A stretch of DNA of 64,000 nucleotides from PZPK01 sp965230795 (GCA_965230795.1 OZ246020.1:3658001-3722000), one strand, 5' to 3'. Shown: positions 44,797 through 54,435, numbered from the stretch's first letter. Numbers and translations are program-made. The notes: generated by a model not told the origin, from the letters alone.

Positions 44797-45978
44797 ATGA
44801 GAAATGTAGTAATTGTAGCGGCAGGCCGCACAGCCATTGGCAGTTTTGGTGGATCATTGGCCAGCCTGTCTGCCGTCGACCTCGGCAAAACCGTGATCAA
44901 GGGCCTGCTGGAAAAAACCGGTATCGCTGCCAATGCCATTGATGAAGTGATTTTGGGGCAGGTCCTCACTGCAGGCTGTGGACAAAACCCCGCGCGCCAG
45001 GCAAGCATTCTAGCCGGACTGCCGAAAGAAACCCCTGCTCTGACTATCAACAAGGTCTGCGGATCAGGACTGAAGGCCGTACAGCTAGCGGCTCAGGCTA
45101 TCGCACTGGGCGATGCCGAGATGATCATTGCCGGTGGCCAGGAGAGTATGAGCCAGGCCCCTCACGTACTTCCCAATAGTCGTTCCGGCCAACGCATGGG
45201 CAACTGGTCAATGATAGACACCATGATTCAGGACGGTTTATGGGACGCCTTCAATGATTATCACATGGGCATCACAGCTGAAAATCTGGCGGAACAATAT
45301 CAGATCGAACGTCAGCAACAGGATGAATTTGCGGTTGCGTCTCAACAAAAAGCCCTTGCAGCTATTGAGTCCGGACGTTTCGACGACGAAATTATTCCGG
45401 TGTCCATTCCCCAGCGTAAAGGCGAGGACATCGTTTTTGCCAGGGATGAAAATCCGCGCGCTGGCACAACGCTGGAGAGCGTGGCTAAAATGCGTCCGGC
45501 TTTCAAGAAAGATGGCAGTGTTACGGCAGCCAATGCTTCATCACTGAATGACGGCGCTGCGGCCGTAATTGTGTGCTCCGAGGACAAGGCCCGTGAACTG
45601 GGTCTTCCCATCCTGGCCCGCATCAGTGCTCACGCCAGCGCCGGTGTAGATCCGAGCATCATGGGCATTGGTCCTGTGCCAGCCAGCAAAAAGTGCCTTG
45701 ATAAGGCCGGCTGGCGTGTGGATGATCTTGACCTGATCGAAGCTAACGAAGCCTTTGCAGTCCAGTCCCTGTGCGTTGGCAAGGACATGAACTGGGATTC
45801 CAGCAAGGTGAACGTCAATGGTGGCGCCATAGCCCTGGGTCACCCCATTGGAGCGTCAGGATGTCGGGTGCTGGTAACGCTGATTCATGAAATGCAGAAA
45901 AGGGATGCCAGCAAAGGTCTAGCGACACTGTGTATTGGCGGCGGCATGGGCGTTGCCATGGCCCTGGAACGCGCATAG
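44797..45978 (+). CDS. Acetyl-CoA acetyltransferase (thiolase), second copy
   Basis: 393 residues, canonical biosynthetic thiolase length. Nucleophile in INKVCGSGLKAV, His in GGAIALGHPIGASG, second Cys in TLCIGGGMGVAM. It is a divergent paralogue of the enzyme at 8786-9976. TAGGAG precedes ATG 44797. No PHB genes adjoin it; converges with trmL. Confidence 0.92.
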   Translation: MRNVVIVAAGRTAIGSFGGSLASLSAVDLGKTVIKGLLEKTGIAANAIDEVILGQVLTAGCGQNPARQASILAGLPKETPALTINKVCGSGLKAVQLAAQAIALGDAEMIIAGGQESMSQAPHVLPNSRSGQRMGNWSMIDTMIQDGLWDAFNDYHMGITAENLAEQYQIERQQQDEFAVASQQKALAAIESGRFDDEIIPVSIPQRKGEDIVFARDENPRAGTTLESVAKMRPAFKKDGSVTAANASSLNDGAAAVIVCSEDKARELGLPILARISAHASAGVDPSIMGIGPVPASKKCLDKAGWRVDDLDLIEANEAFAVQSLCVGKDMNWDSSKVNVNGGAIALGHPIGASGCRVLVTLIHEMQKRDASKGLATLCIGGGMGVAMALERA

Positions 45979-46059
45979 TTTTTGTTTCACAAGAGCAGTC
46001 GCAAAACCTGTAACGTAAGACCTATAACGAAAGCCCCATAATGGAAACAGCCTGGCGCG

Positions 46060-46527
46060 CTAGCCTCCGCCCTGAAAAGACTGCTGCCGCCAGGCTTCAT
46101 AGCTGATAATCGCAACGGCATTAGACAGGTTCAGACTGCGATTATTTTCCTGCATGGGTATACGAATTTTCTGTTCGTCCGGCAGACTGTGATGAATGGC
46201 TTCTGACAAGCCATGCGTTTCGGCTCCGAATAGCAACACATCACCGGGACGATAGTCCACAGCACTGTAGCAGCGTTTTCCCCGGGTCGTGCAGGCATAA
46301 ATGCATTGCTCCGGGGTCAGCGTCTCCACAAAAGCATCGAAACTTGAATGCACACTAAGCTTGGCAAGATCTTTGTAATCCAGCCCGGCACGACGCAGTT
46401 TTTTTTCCTCCAGATCAAAACCCAGTGGTTCAATCAAATGCAGGTAACAGCCGTTGTTGGCAGCCAGACGGATGATATTACCGGTATTGGGCGCAATCTG
46501 CGGCTCGAATAAAGCGATATGAAACAT
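46060..46527 (-). CDS. trmL: tRNA (cytidine/uridine-34-2'-O)-methyltransferase TrmL
   Basis: 155 residues, SPOUT family. MFHIALFEPQIAPNTGNIIR, FGAETHGLS and IPMQENNRSLNLSNAVAI are the three conserved motifs of TrmL, including the knotted SAM-binding region. Methylates the wobble base of tRNA-Leu isoacceptors. It lies downstream of secB on the same strand but behind a terminator, as part of a conserved neighbourhood (trmL, secB, grxC, yibN, gpmI, envC) also known in E. coli. Confidence 0.95.
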   Translation of the reverse strand: MFHIALFEPQIAPNTGNIIRLAANNGCYLHLIEPLGFDLEEKKLRRAGLDYKDLAKLSVHSSFDAFVETLTPEQCIYACTTRGKRCYSAVDYRPGDVLLFGAETHGLSEAIHHSLPDEQKIRIPMQENNRSLNLSNAVAIISYEAWRQQSFQGGG

Positions 46528-46559
46528 GAGCAGATATCGTCGATCAATGATTCCAGAAT

Positions 46560-46586
46560 CAAAAAAGGCGCCAAATACGGCGCCCT
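46560..46586 (-). terminator. Terminator after secB
   Basis: Two GGCGCC words (46567-46572 and 46579-46584) pair around a 6-nt loop; the A-run 46560-46566 supplies a U-run after the stem on the minus-strand RNA. Confidence 0.85.
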
Positions 46587-46604
46587 TGATAACATGCCAG
46601 TCGC

Positions 46605-47129
46605 TTAGTGAGCGGTTGACTCACCTGCTTCCTGCTCCGCCTGTTGCTGCGCATCCTTTTGCTTCTGCATCATTGCCTGCGCAAAAATCGCGTCAAAATT
46701 GACGGGAGCCAGCATCATCGCTGGATAACTGCCTTTAACCAAAATTGTGTCGATGGTTTCACGCAGGTAAGGGAACAACAGATTCGGACAGAATGCATTC
46801 ACTGCCTGGGCCAGTTGTACGCCCTCCAGCCCCTGCACCAGAAACTGACCGGCTTGCTGAACTTCGATAATGTAAGCCGTCATACCCTCTACTGTTGCGG
46901 TCAGGGTCACACAGACAACTACTTCGTACAGATTCTCTGCCACCTTGGTATTCTTGGTGTTCAAATCCATTTTAACTTCTGGCTTCCAATCCTTCTCGAA
47001 AATCGCCGGAGTGTTCGGAGACTCAAAAGACACATCCTTGACATAGATGCGTTGCATGGAAAAACCGGCCTGAGCCTGTTCACCCTGTTGAGGAGCCTGG
47101 TTATCTTGTGGAGTTTCGTTTTCGGACAT
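46605..47129 (-). CDS. secB: Protein-export chaperone SecB
   Basis: 174 residues from ATG 47129 (AGGAACTCC upstream). Canonical SecB: FSMQRIYVKDVSFESPNTP, WKPEVKMDLNT, CPNLLFPYLRETID and LAPVNFDAIFAQ. Tetrameric cytoplasmic chaperone that keeps preproteins unfolded and delivers them to SecA. Third gene of the yibN-grxC-secB unit. It is the housekeeping SecB; compare the SecB-like gene in the HicAB operon at 62462-62929. Confidence 0.97.
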   Translation of the reverse strand: MSENETPQDNQAPQQGEQAQAGFSMQRIYVKDVSFESPNTPAIFEKDWKPEVKMDLNTKNTKVAENLYEVVVCVTLTATVEGMTAYIIEVQQAGQFLVQGLEGVQLAQAVNAFCPNLLFPYLRETIDTILVKGSYPAMMLAPVNFDAIFAQAMMQKQKDAQQQAEQEAGESTAH

Positions 47130-47368
47130 TGGAGTTCCTGTCATTCTTGCATGCAACACTAGGATGCATTGTTCAGTGAAATTATTCCGGCAGGTCTGAA
47201 TAAGCCATCACCTGATACCTGCCTGTCGCCGGCAACATACCCTGGCATCTGGCATAAACGTAAAACCTTGCCAATATTGTGTGTAAGCACAGAGCTTAGG
47301 CAGTGGCGCCTGAAATAGCGAGTGCACAGCTCTCTTTTTACAAAATCCCTTCGTGATAATTTGTCAAC

Positions 47369-47641
47369 TCAGTTCGAAGAAGTCAGTCCCAGAAGGGGGT
47401 CAAGTTCTCCGCTGCGCTCCAGAGCCACCAGCTCATCACAGCCACCCACATGGATATCACCAATCCAGATTTGCGGTACAGTGCGACGTCCGCTTTTCTG
47501 CATCATTTGCTGTCGCAAAGAGAGATCCTGATCCACATCGATCAGCTCAATGGATACCTGCTTGCTTTCCAGCAGAGCTTTTGCCCGGATACAGAACGGA
47601 CAAAATCTGGACGAATACATGACGACTGCTGGTGATGTCAT
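47369..47641 (-). CDS. grxC: Glutaredoxin 3
   Basis: 90 residues with a dithiol active site C14-PF-C17 (SSRFCPFC), cis-Pro in RRTVPQIWIG and GGCDELVALE for glutathione binding. Reduces disulfides using glutathione. Between yibN and secB on the same strand as in E. coli and Pseudomonas; the 239-nt gap to secB contains no gene. Confidence 0.95.
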   Translation of the reverse strand: MTSPAVVMYSSRFCPFCIRAKALLESKQVSIELIDVDQDLSLRQQMMQKSGRRTVPQIWIGDIHVGGCDELVALERSGELDPLLGLTSSN

Positions 47642-47730
47642 ACGGCGCTCCTGAGAGTCATTATTGCTGCCAAGTCATGACCGGGACATGACCGGGACAT
47701 GACACTCATTTTTCGTTGCTGCTGTTGAAG

Positions 47731-48153
47731 CTACTTACGAACGAGAGGCATGTTACTGTTTTTCCACTCGGCAATGCCGCCCGACATACGCGCAACATTC
47801 TCAAAGCCCTCAGCTTTCAGCAACTTGCCCGCCATCCCGGAATGCTGGCCCATTTTGTCGACCAGAATGATTTGCTTATCCTTGTATTTCTCAAGCTCTG
47901 ACGAGCGTTCCTTGAGATTGGAAAACGGGATGTGCAGCGAGCCTGTAATTCGGCCTTCCCCATATTCCTTTTTATCTCGGACATCAACAATGACTGCCTC
48001 GTCACTATTCAGCAAGCGTGTAGCTTCATGGGGACTCAGGGACTTTCCGGAACGCGATCGCTCATTGAACCAAAGCGCAGCGAGAAAAAACACAAACAAC
48101 CCGGACAATTCCAGGTGGTTACCGATAAATTCAAATAAGCGATCCATTGTCAA
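47731..48153 (-). CDS. Membrane-anchored rhodanese-like protein, YibN-type
   Basis: 140 residues. N-terminal membrane helix (about 11-27) followed by a rhodanese domain (LLNSDEAVIVDVRDKKEYGE, GSLHIPFSNL). At the active-site loop, where rhodaneses have Cys, the sequence reads LVDKMGQHSG, with no cysteine, so sulfurtransferase activity is unlikely; E. coli YibN also lacks the canonical Cys. First gene of the unit with grxC and secB; divergent from gpmI. Confidence 0.88.
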   Translation of the reverse strand: MTMDRLFEFIGNHLELSGLFVFFLAALWFNERSRSGKSLSPHEATRLLNSDEAVIVDVRDKKEYGEGRITGSLHIPFSNLKERSSELEKYKDKQIILVDKMGQHSGMAGKLLKAEGFENVARMSGGIAEWKNSNMPLVRK

Positions 48154-48177
48154 AACCCATCAAAAAATGCGTTCGGC

Positions 48178-48183
48178 ATTATA
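48178..48183 (-). promoter_or_regulatory. -10 element for yibN-grxC-secB
   Basis: TATAAT on the minus strand followed by GCCGAACGC, 24 nt before the yibN start. No strong -35 at 17 nt; extended context uncertain. Confidence 0.4.
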
Positions 48184-48341
48184 CACAAGCCCCCTTCCCC
48201 GGAACAGATGAAATCCAGCCTTGTCTGCCATATGGATTAATCGCGGGATACGTGTTCCAGGTTCGCCATAAGGATGGTTTCAGGGTAGAATTGCCGCTCT
48301 TTAAATACTCTCGTTCTCATCGATGTAGCCGGGAAAAGGAA

Positions 48342-49886
48342 ATGACTCGCAAGAAAACCACCGCCCTGATTATTCTTGATGGCTGGGGTCACCGGGATGA
48401 TCCTCAGTCCAATGCTATTCACCATGCCAACACTCCCTTCTGGGACAAGATCTGGGCAGAAAACCCGCATACCCTGATCGCCACTTCGGGGATGGCAGTG
48501 GGTCTTCCAGATGGTCAAATGGGCAATTCGGAGGTGGGCCATATGAATCTGGGCGCCGGCCGGATTGTTTACCAGAATTATACCCGCATCACCAAAGACA
48601 TTGATGATGGCACCTTCGATAACAATCCTGCCCTCACCAAAGCCATAGATGCTGCGGTAGCAAACAACAAGGCGGTACACATCCTCGGCCTGCTTTCTCC
48701 TGGTGGCGTTCATAGCCATGAAGATCACATCATTGCTGCAGTTCGACTAGCCCACAAACGGGGAGCCAAGGCTGTCTATGTTCATGGCTTTCTTGATGGT
48801 CGCGATATGCCGCCCCGCAGCGCCAAGCCATCTCTTGAGCGAGTCGATGCAGTATTGAAAGATCTGGGTGTCGGAAGAATTGCGTCGATCATTGGCCGCT
48901 ACTACGCCATGGATCGTGACAATCGCTGGGATCGCATACAAGCCGCCTATGAATTGCTGACGGAAGGCAAAGCCGACTATCGCAGCAGCTCTTCAGTGGA
49001 AGCATTGGAAGCAGCCTATGAACGCGATGAGAATGATGAGTTTGTCAAAGCCAGCGTGATCGCAGATTCGGGGCAGGAAGCTGCGTGCATTGGCGATGGA
49101 GATGCCGTGCTGTTCATGAATTTCCGTGCCGATAGAGCCCGGGAACTCACGCGAAGCTTTGTCGACCCAGCCTTCGATGCGTTTACCCGCAACCGCATTC
49201 CAAAACTGGCTGACTTTGTCATGCTCACGGAATATGCCGCAGACATCGAAACCAGCTGTGCCTATCCGCCCAGCGATCTGCCCAACAGCCTCGGCGAATA
49301 CATGGAAAAACTTGGCAAAACCCAGCTTCGCATTGCCGAGACCGAAAAATATGCCCATGTCACCTTCTTTTTCAGCGGTGGGAGAGAAAAAGAGTTTGAG
49401 GGCGAAACCCGCGTGCTCATCCCCTCACCGGATGTCGCTACCTATGACCTGAAACCTGAGATGAGTGCGCCTGAGGTGACCGACAAACTTGTCGATGCCA
49501 TCAAGAGCGGAGACTACGATCTGGTGGTATGCAATTATGCCAACGGCGACATGGTAGGACATACCGGCGTATTCGACGCTGCTGTAAAAGCCGCGGAGTG
49601 CCTCGATCAATGCCTGGAGCGCGTCGCCGCGGCCCTTGAGGAAGTGGATGGTCAGGCACTGGTTACCGCCGACCATGGCAACGCAGAACAAATGAATGAC
49701 CCCCAATCCGGTCAGGCACATACGGCTCATACGACCCTGCCTGTGCCACTGGTGTATCTGGGAAGCAAGTCGCTGGCCTTGGCTGCTGATGGCAAACTCA
49801 GTGATGTCGCCCCCTCTTTGCTGGATCTGATGTCTCTGGAGATCCCGAAAGAAATGAGCGGCCACTCTCTGATCCAAGCCGATTAA
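48342..49886 (+). CDS. gpmI: 2,3-bisphosphoglycerate-independent phosphoglycerate mutase
   Basis: 514 residues from ATG 48342 (AAAAGGAA upstream); the longer frame from 48147 is not conserved. Alkaline-phosphatase superfamily: ALIILDGWG with first metal Asp, catalytic Ser63 in QMGNSEVGHMNLGAGR, GFLDGRDMPP and ADHGNAEQM. Interconverts 3- and 2-phosphoglycerate in glycolysis and gluconeogenesis with manganese. Followed by envC after 11 nt. Confidence 0.97.
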   Translation: MTRKKTTALIILDGWGHRDDPQSNAIHHANTPFWDKIWAENPHTLIATSGMAVGLPDGQMGNSEVGHMNLGAGRIVYQNYTRITKDIDDGTFDNNPALTKAIDAAVANNKAVHILGLLSPGGVHSHEDHIIAAVRLAHKRGAKAVYVHGFLDGRDMPPRSAKPSLERVDAVLKDLGVGRIASIIGRYYAMDRDNRWDRIQAAYELLTEGKADYRSSSSVEALEAAYERDENDEFVKASVIADSGQEAACIGDGDAVLFMNFRADRARELTRSFVDPAFDAFTRNRIPKLADFVMLTEYAADIETSCAYPPSDLPNSLGEYMEKLGKTQLRIAETEKYAHVTFFFSGGREKEFEGETRVLIPSPDVATYDLKPEMSAPEVTDKLVDAIKSGDYDLVVCNYANGDMVGHTGVFDAAVKAAECLDQCLERVAAALEEVDGQALVTADHGNAEQMNDPQSGQAHTAHTTLPVPLVYLGSKSLALAADGKLSDVAPSLLDLMSLEIPKEMSGHSLIQAD

Positions 49887-49897
49887 GCTTCCCGGGC

Positions 49898-51085
49898 GTG
49901 CCGCAGCTATCCCTCCAAACGCACAATCCCGGTTTCGCGGGCAGTCTGTCACGACTGCTCGTTTTTCTCCTCAACTGTTGCCTGTGTGTTGCATTGGTCG
50001 CCCAGGCTGATGAACCGGAGGTATCCCGCCGCCAGCTTGATGAATTGCAGCGCAACATCGCCAAAATAGACAGCTGGCTAAAACAGGCCAACACCGAAAA
50101 AACCGGTCTGGTCCGATTGCTGGAAAAACAGGAAAAGCAGATTGCCAGCATCAGTGCCACAATCCGCGAAATCAGCCTTAAATCCGAGCAGGTTATTGAC
50201 CGGATTGAAGAGCTGAAGCAGGAGCACCAGACACACAAGCGCTCGCTCGACCAGCAGAAGGAATATCTCATCAGCCAACTGCGCGCTGCCTATATACAGG
50301 GTAAGCAGCCCGCCCTGAAACTGCTGCTGGATTCTGATGACCCACAAAACGCGGCGCGATACATGCAGTATTTTGCCTACATCAATGACGCCCGCACGGA
50401 AAAGATTGCCAGATTCCAGAGCACACTGGATGCCCTCAATCGTACTGAAAAGGCGCTTCTGGAACAGCAAACCACCTTGGCTGAAAACCGCCTTCAGCTG
50501 GAACAGAGTCGCAGTGATCTCAGCGCCAAACGACTGGAGCGAAAAAAAATTCTGGCTCGCCTGGAAAACAGCATCGAGAGCGAGTCGGAACGCCTGCAGA
50601 AGTTGAAAGCGGACCAGCAACGACTGGAAAAACTCTTGCAGGAAGTTGAACTGGCCATCGCTAACATCCCCCTGCCGGCTGAAGCCAAGCCATTCAGCCA
50701 GCAAAAGGCTAAACTTCCCTGGCCCAGTCGTGGTAAAGTTCAGGAGACTTTTGGTTCGCGCCTGGCACAGGGAAAATTACGAGCCAATGGTATTCGCATT
50801 GCAGCCAAAGAAGACAGCCCGGTCACCGCAATACACTATGGACGCATAGTGTTTTCAGACTGGATTCGCGGCTTTGGACTTTTGCTGATCATCGACCATG
50901 GCGAAGGCTATATGAGCCTCTATGGCAACAATAAGAGCCTGATTAAGGAAACTGGCGATTGGGTACGCGCAGGCGAAACCATTGCATATAGCGGCGCCAG
51001 CGGAGGAAATCAGGAATCCGGGCTATACTTTGAAATTAGAAAAAACGGTAAACCACAAAATCCCGCCCACTGGCTCAAACGCTGA
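49898..51085 (+). CDS. envC: Murein hydrolase activator EnvC
   Basis: 395 residues: signal-like hydrophobic segment (about 19-36), long coiled coil (about 43-250) and a C-terminal LytM/M23 domain (about 285-395). The LytM zinc ligands are missing: GIRIAAK replaces the HxGxD-type site and GLYFEI replaces HLHFE, as in E. coli EnvC, which activates amidases rather than cutting murein. The only plausible start is GTG 49898, with a poor ribosome site, possibly coupled to gpmI. Confidence 0.92.
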   Translation: MPQLSLQTHNPGFAGSLSRLLVFLLNCCLCVALVAQADEPEVSRRQLDELQRNIAKIDSWLKQANTEKTGLVRLLEKQEKQIASISATIREISLKSEQVIDRIEELKQEHQTHKRSLDQQKEYLISQLRAAYIQGKQPALKLLLDSDDPQNAARYMQYFAYINDARTEKIARFQSTLDALNRTEKALLEQQTTLAENRLQLEQSRSDLSAKRLERKKILARLENSIESESERLQKLKADQQRLEKLLQEVELAIANIPLPAEAKPFSQQKAKLPWPSRGKVQETFGSRLAQGKLRANGIRIAAKEDSPVTAIHYGRIVFSDWIRGFGLLLIIDHGEGYMSLYGNNKSLIKETGDWVRAGETIAYSGASGGNQESGLYFEIRKNGKPQNPAHWLKR

Positions 51086-51163
51086 TCGTACGAGTCAATT
51101 CATCATGCGGCATACAACACCGTTACAATCTTTGGAAACAACGACATCAATCAGGAATTTTTA

Positions 51164-52525
51164 ATGCGAGCACGTTTGATACTCCCTTTTTTGTTCAGTG
51201 CACTGGTAACCGTCACCCCGGCGATGGCTGACGAAACTGATGCCATGCCAGACGCGGAAAGCACCGTGGCGGCAGGCGACGCATCCTCATCATCACCTGC
51301 GAGCCCGGAACCACTTCCGCTGGAGGAATTGCGCAAATTTAGTGATGTCTTTAACAAGATCAAACAGGACTACGTCGAAGAGATCGATGATGTCACCCTG
51401 CTGAATTATGCCATTCGCGGCATGCTCTCCGGTCTGGATCCCCACTCTGCGTATCTTGAGCCCAGTGCCTTCACCGACCTCCAGGAAAACACCTCTGGCA
51501 CCTTTGGTGGCCTGGGCATCGAAGTGGGCATGGAAAATGGCTTTGTCAAAGTGATCGCACCCATTGACGACACGCCCGCACAGAAAGGCGGGATTCAGGC
51601 GGGCGATCTGATTATCCAGCTGGACGATACACCCGTTAAAGGTATGAGCCTCAATCAGGCTGTGGAAACCATGCGTGGTGAAGTGGGTACCAAAATCACT
51701 CTGAAAATCGTGCGCGTCGGCGAACGCGAACCCTTTGAAGTAGAGTTAACCCGGGATGTTATTCAGGTTAAAAGCGTTAAAACGGTCAGCCTGGATGACC
51801 TCTACGGTTACATTCGCATCACTCAATTCCAGGCCCAGACCGGTGACGATTTTGCAGAAGGCCTGATCGAACTGCGCGAAAAAACCAAGTCGCTCAATGG
51901 CATCATTATCGATTTGCGCAACAACCCGGGGGGCGTACTGCAAGCCGCGGTGGAAGTGGCCGATCAACTGCTTGAAGAAGGCATGATCGTCTACACTGAA
52001 GGACGCTCTTCGGTATCTGAACTGGAATTCAAGGCGACACCAGGGGATGACTTGAACGGGCTTCCCATCATCGTGCTGATAGACGGCGGCTCCGCCTCCG
52101 CTTCGGAAATTCTTGCTGGAGCACTGCAGGACCATGATCGCGCGGTCATTATGGGCACTCAAAGCTTCGGTAAGGGCTCAGTACAAAACGTGCTGGCACT
52201 GAATTCCGATTACGGACTCAAGCTCACCACGGCTCGATATTACACGCCAAGCGGCCGCTCGATTCAGGCACAGGGCATCAAGCCTGATATCGAAGTCAGC
52301 CGCGCCAAGCTGAGTGACAAGAAGCAACAGGACTTCTTTCGGGAAGCGGATCTGGCGGGTCATTTAAGCAATGACAATGGCGACCAGCCAGCCGAAACAC
52401 AGGAGGAAATCGACAGTGAAGAGGCGCGCAAGCGCGCCATGCTGGAACGTGATTTCCAGTTGCAGGAGGCGCTGAACCTGTTGAAAGCCATCGATATTCT
52501 CAAGATTGAAAAAAATCATAGCTAA
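51164..52525 (+). CDS. ctpA: C-terminal processing peptidase, S41 family
   Basis: 453 residues with signal peptide (ending TPAMA), N-terminal helical region, PDZ domain (about 105-190, GIQAGDLIIQLDDTPVKGMS) and the S41 catalytic core: Ser in LIDGGSASASEILAGAL and Lys in TQSFGKGSVQ. Periplasmic protease cleaving the C-termini of envelope proteins, including murein hydrolases in Pseudomonas. Position between envC and yibQ is conserved in Pseudomonas. Confidence 0.95.
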   Translation: MRARLILPFLFSALVTVTPAMADETDAMPDAESTVAAGDASSSSPASPEPLPLEELRKFSDVFNKIKQDYVEEIDDVTLLNYAIRGMLSGLDPHSAYLEPSAFTDLQENTSGTFGGLGIEVGMENGFVKVIAPIDDTPAQKGGIQAGDLIIQLDDTPVKGMSLNQAVETMRGEVGTKITLKIVRVGEREPFEVELTRDVIQVKSVKTVSLDDLYGYIRITQFQAQTGDDFAEGLIELREKTKSLNGIIIDLRNNPGGVLQAAVEVADQLLEEGMIVYTEGRSSVSELEFKATPGDDLNGLPIIVLIDGGSASASEILAGALQDHDRAVIMGTQSFGKGSVQNVLALNSDYGLKLTTARYYTPSGRSIQAQGIKPDIEVSRAKLSDKKQQDFFREADLAGHLSNDNGDQPAETQEEIDSEEARKRAMLERDFQLQEALNLLKAIDILKIEKNHS

Positions 52526-52527
52526 CG

Positions 52528-53379
52528 ATGGCTGCTATTTTCCGTGACTCATTACCCTTGCTGGCGGCGCTGTGTCTGGCGCTGCTGCTGTCAGTAAACG
52601 CGTCAGCAGAGTCTTCGGTCAGCCAGCCTACCATTGCCATCATTATTGATGACATGGGCAATCACTACCAAAACGGTCTGGATCTGATACATCTTCCCTA
52701 TCCGCTTACCCTGGCTTTTCTGCCCAACCGCAAGCACACAAAAAAGCTGTCGCAAATAGCGCATGATCACAACAAGGAAATCATGCTCCATGCGCCGATG
52801 GAAAATATTCTGGGGCTTGAACTGGGCAAAGGCGGTTTAACCAGTACCATGTCAGAACTGGAAATCAAGCAATCCCTGCTACATAGCCTGCGCCAGATTC
52901 CCTTCGCGGTGGGAGTTAATAACCACATGGGAAGCAAGCTGACGGCAAATCCGAAGGCCATGAGATGGGTCATGGAGCAGCTTAGCCAATACCCCTACTA
53001 CTTCGTGGACAGCCGAACCTCACCGCTGTCAGTTGCCGCAAAAACCGCCAAGAGCTTCCAGGTTCCACAGCTAAGCAGAGATATTTTTCTGGACCATCAA
53101 CAAACACGCGAATTTGTCAGAGAACAATTCATCAGGCTGCTGAAACTAGCGAAAAAGAACGGAACCGCTGTTGCCATAGCTCATCCTCACCGGGTCACCA
53201 TTGACTATCTGAGCTGGGCACTGCCCAAACTGGATCAGAGCGGTTTTCGCATTGCAACGGTCAGCTCTCTATGGCAAATCAAACATCCCACCCAAAGTAT
53301 GTACGCGCATCGCAAACATAAGGCAAACAAACTCGCCCTGGCCCCCACTCCAACTGACGAGTCCATCTCTGCCAATTAA
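52528..53379 (+). CDS. Divergent polysaccharide deacetylase family protein, YibQ-type
   Basis: 283 residues, signal peptide (ending VNASA) then PTIAIIIDDMGNHYQNG, HAPMENILG, GVNNHMGSKLT and VDSRTSPLSVA, the signature of the YibQ family (divergent deacetylase 2). Predicted periplasmic carbohydrate-binding or deacetylase-like enzyme in cell-wall turnover, fitting its position 2 nt after ctpA and downstream of envC. Enzymatic activity not certain. Confidence 0.9.
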   Translation: MAAIFRDSLPLLAALCLALLLSVNASAESSVSQPTIAIIIDDMGNHYQNGLDLIHLPYPLTLAFLPNRKHTKKLSQIAHDHNKEIMLHAPMENILGLELGKGGLTSTMSELEIKQSLLHSLRQIPFAVGVNNHMGSKLTANPKAMRWVMEQLSQYPYYFVDSRTSPLSVAAKTAKSFQVPQLSRDIFLDHQQTREFVREQFIRLLKLAKKNGTAVAIAHPHRVTIDYLSWALPKLDQSGFRIATVSSLWQIKHPTQSMYAHRKHKANKLALAPTPTDESISAN

Positions 53380-53557
53380 AGCTCTTTTTGCACTAAAGCT
53401 CAGACCAGCGCTGACGATTTAGTATTCAGTGCATCTGAAGGCTTTGTGCTTATCACATGCACTGCATTCAAACAAAAAAACTGACGGACCGGGTCTATAC
53501 TTCTACCCATTAGTCGAAATAGATCATCGCCCGGGATCGGCCAAAGAGGAATTTTTC

Positions 53558-54394
53558 ATGCCAGCACAATCTGTCGACGCTTTATTTAAAGACGGACAGC
53601 TCTCGGTTATCACTTTTTCAACCGTCGATGCAGCCTTCGCCATACCGCTGGATCAGGTGCTCTACATTGAAAAAGACGTCAAACGCAATATTCAGCTGAA
53701 TGAGTTCAATCACGAAGTCATCACCTTTCAAAATAAAGCCGTCGAACTATATGACTTCAACCGTTTGATTGGTTCCGAAAATCATCGGCAGGCAATGGAA
53801 AGTCTGGTGCAACAACTCGACGAGATGGAAAAACAGCACGTTGCCTGGCTGGATGCACTGGAGCATTCTGTCAAAACGGGCGATCCTTTTGAAAAAGCTC
53901 TGGATCCCAACCAATGCCAGTTCGGAAAATGGTACAACCAGTTTCATACGGAAAATGAAGATCTTGCTGAGGTCATGGCCCGTTTCGACACGCCACATCG
54001 GCACTTGCACAGCCTTGCCGAGACCCTCTTGAACCTCAACAAAACCGATGAGGAAAAAGCCCGCCAACGATTGGAAACCGAACGCGCCACAACCCTGTCG
54101 GAACTGGTCCATCTGTTTCAAACGGCGAAAGAACGCGCCCTGACCAGTGTTCGCCCCATCATTCTGTTCGTTGAACATGCCAACGGTAAAGTGACAGCAC
54201 TGCGGCTCGATAGTATTAACGACATCGTCACCTATCAGAAAAAAGACTTCAGCGAAGATGATTCCACAGAAGGTTTAATGAGGAAAAAGAATCAGGACTT
54301 CGTGATTGAAGGCTTCCTGCGTAATGGTGATCAGGCCCCAATGATGCTCATCAACTGTAAAGCCTCTGCGATCAAATCGGAGGCGCTTGCCTAA
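53558..54394 (+). CDS. CheW-like protein with an internal CZB zinc-binding domain
   Basis: 278 residues from ATG 53558 (AAGAGGA upstream). The first 72 residues (LSVITFSTVDAAFAIPLDQV, VELYDFNRLIG) look like the first half of a CheW fold. A CZB domain follows with the full signature: H94xxW97, C120xFGxW125, H147xxxH151. The tail (RPIILFVEHANGKVTALRLD, IVTYQKKDF) looks like the second CheW half. It therefore reads as CZB inserted into CheW. Likely a zinc- or redox-sensing adaptor in chemotaxis or cyclic-di-GMP signalling. No che genes nearby. Confidence 0.78.
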   Translation: MPAQSVDALFKDGQLSVITFSTVDAAFAIPLDQVLYIEKDVKRNIQLNEFNHEVITFQNKAVELYDFNRLIGSENHRQAMESLVQQLDEMEKQHVAWLDALEHSVKTGDPFEKALDPNQCQFGKWYNQFHTENEDLAEVMARFDTPHRHLHSLAETLLNLNKTDEEKARQRLETERATTLSELVHLFQTAKERALTSVRPIILFVEHANGKVTALRLDSINDIVTYQKKDFSEDDSTEGLMRKKNQDFVIEGFLRNGDQAPMMLINCKASAIKSEALA

Positions 54395-54435
54395 ATGCCA
54401 TCATTCGTCAGCTCGTGAACAACAGACAGACACAA

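Noticed and set aside
46605..47129. Whether secB here is itself part of a toxin-antitoxin system
   Set aside because: It is canonical SecB in the conserved grxC/yibN/gpmI neighbourhood, with no toxin genes around.
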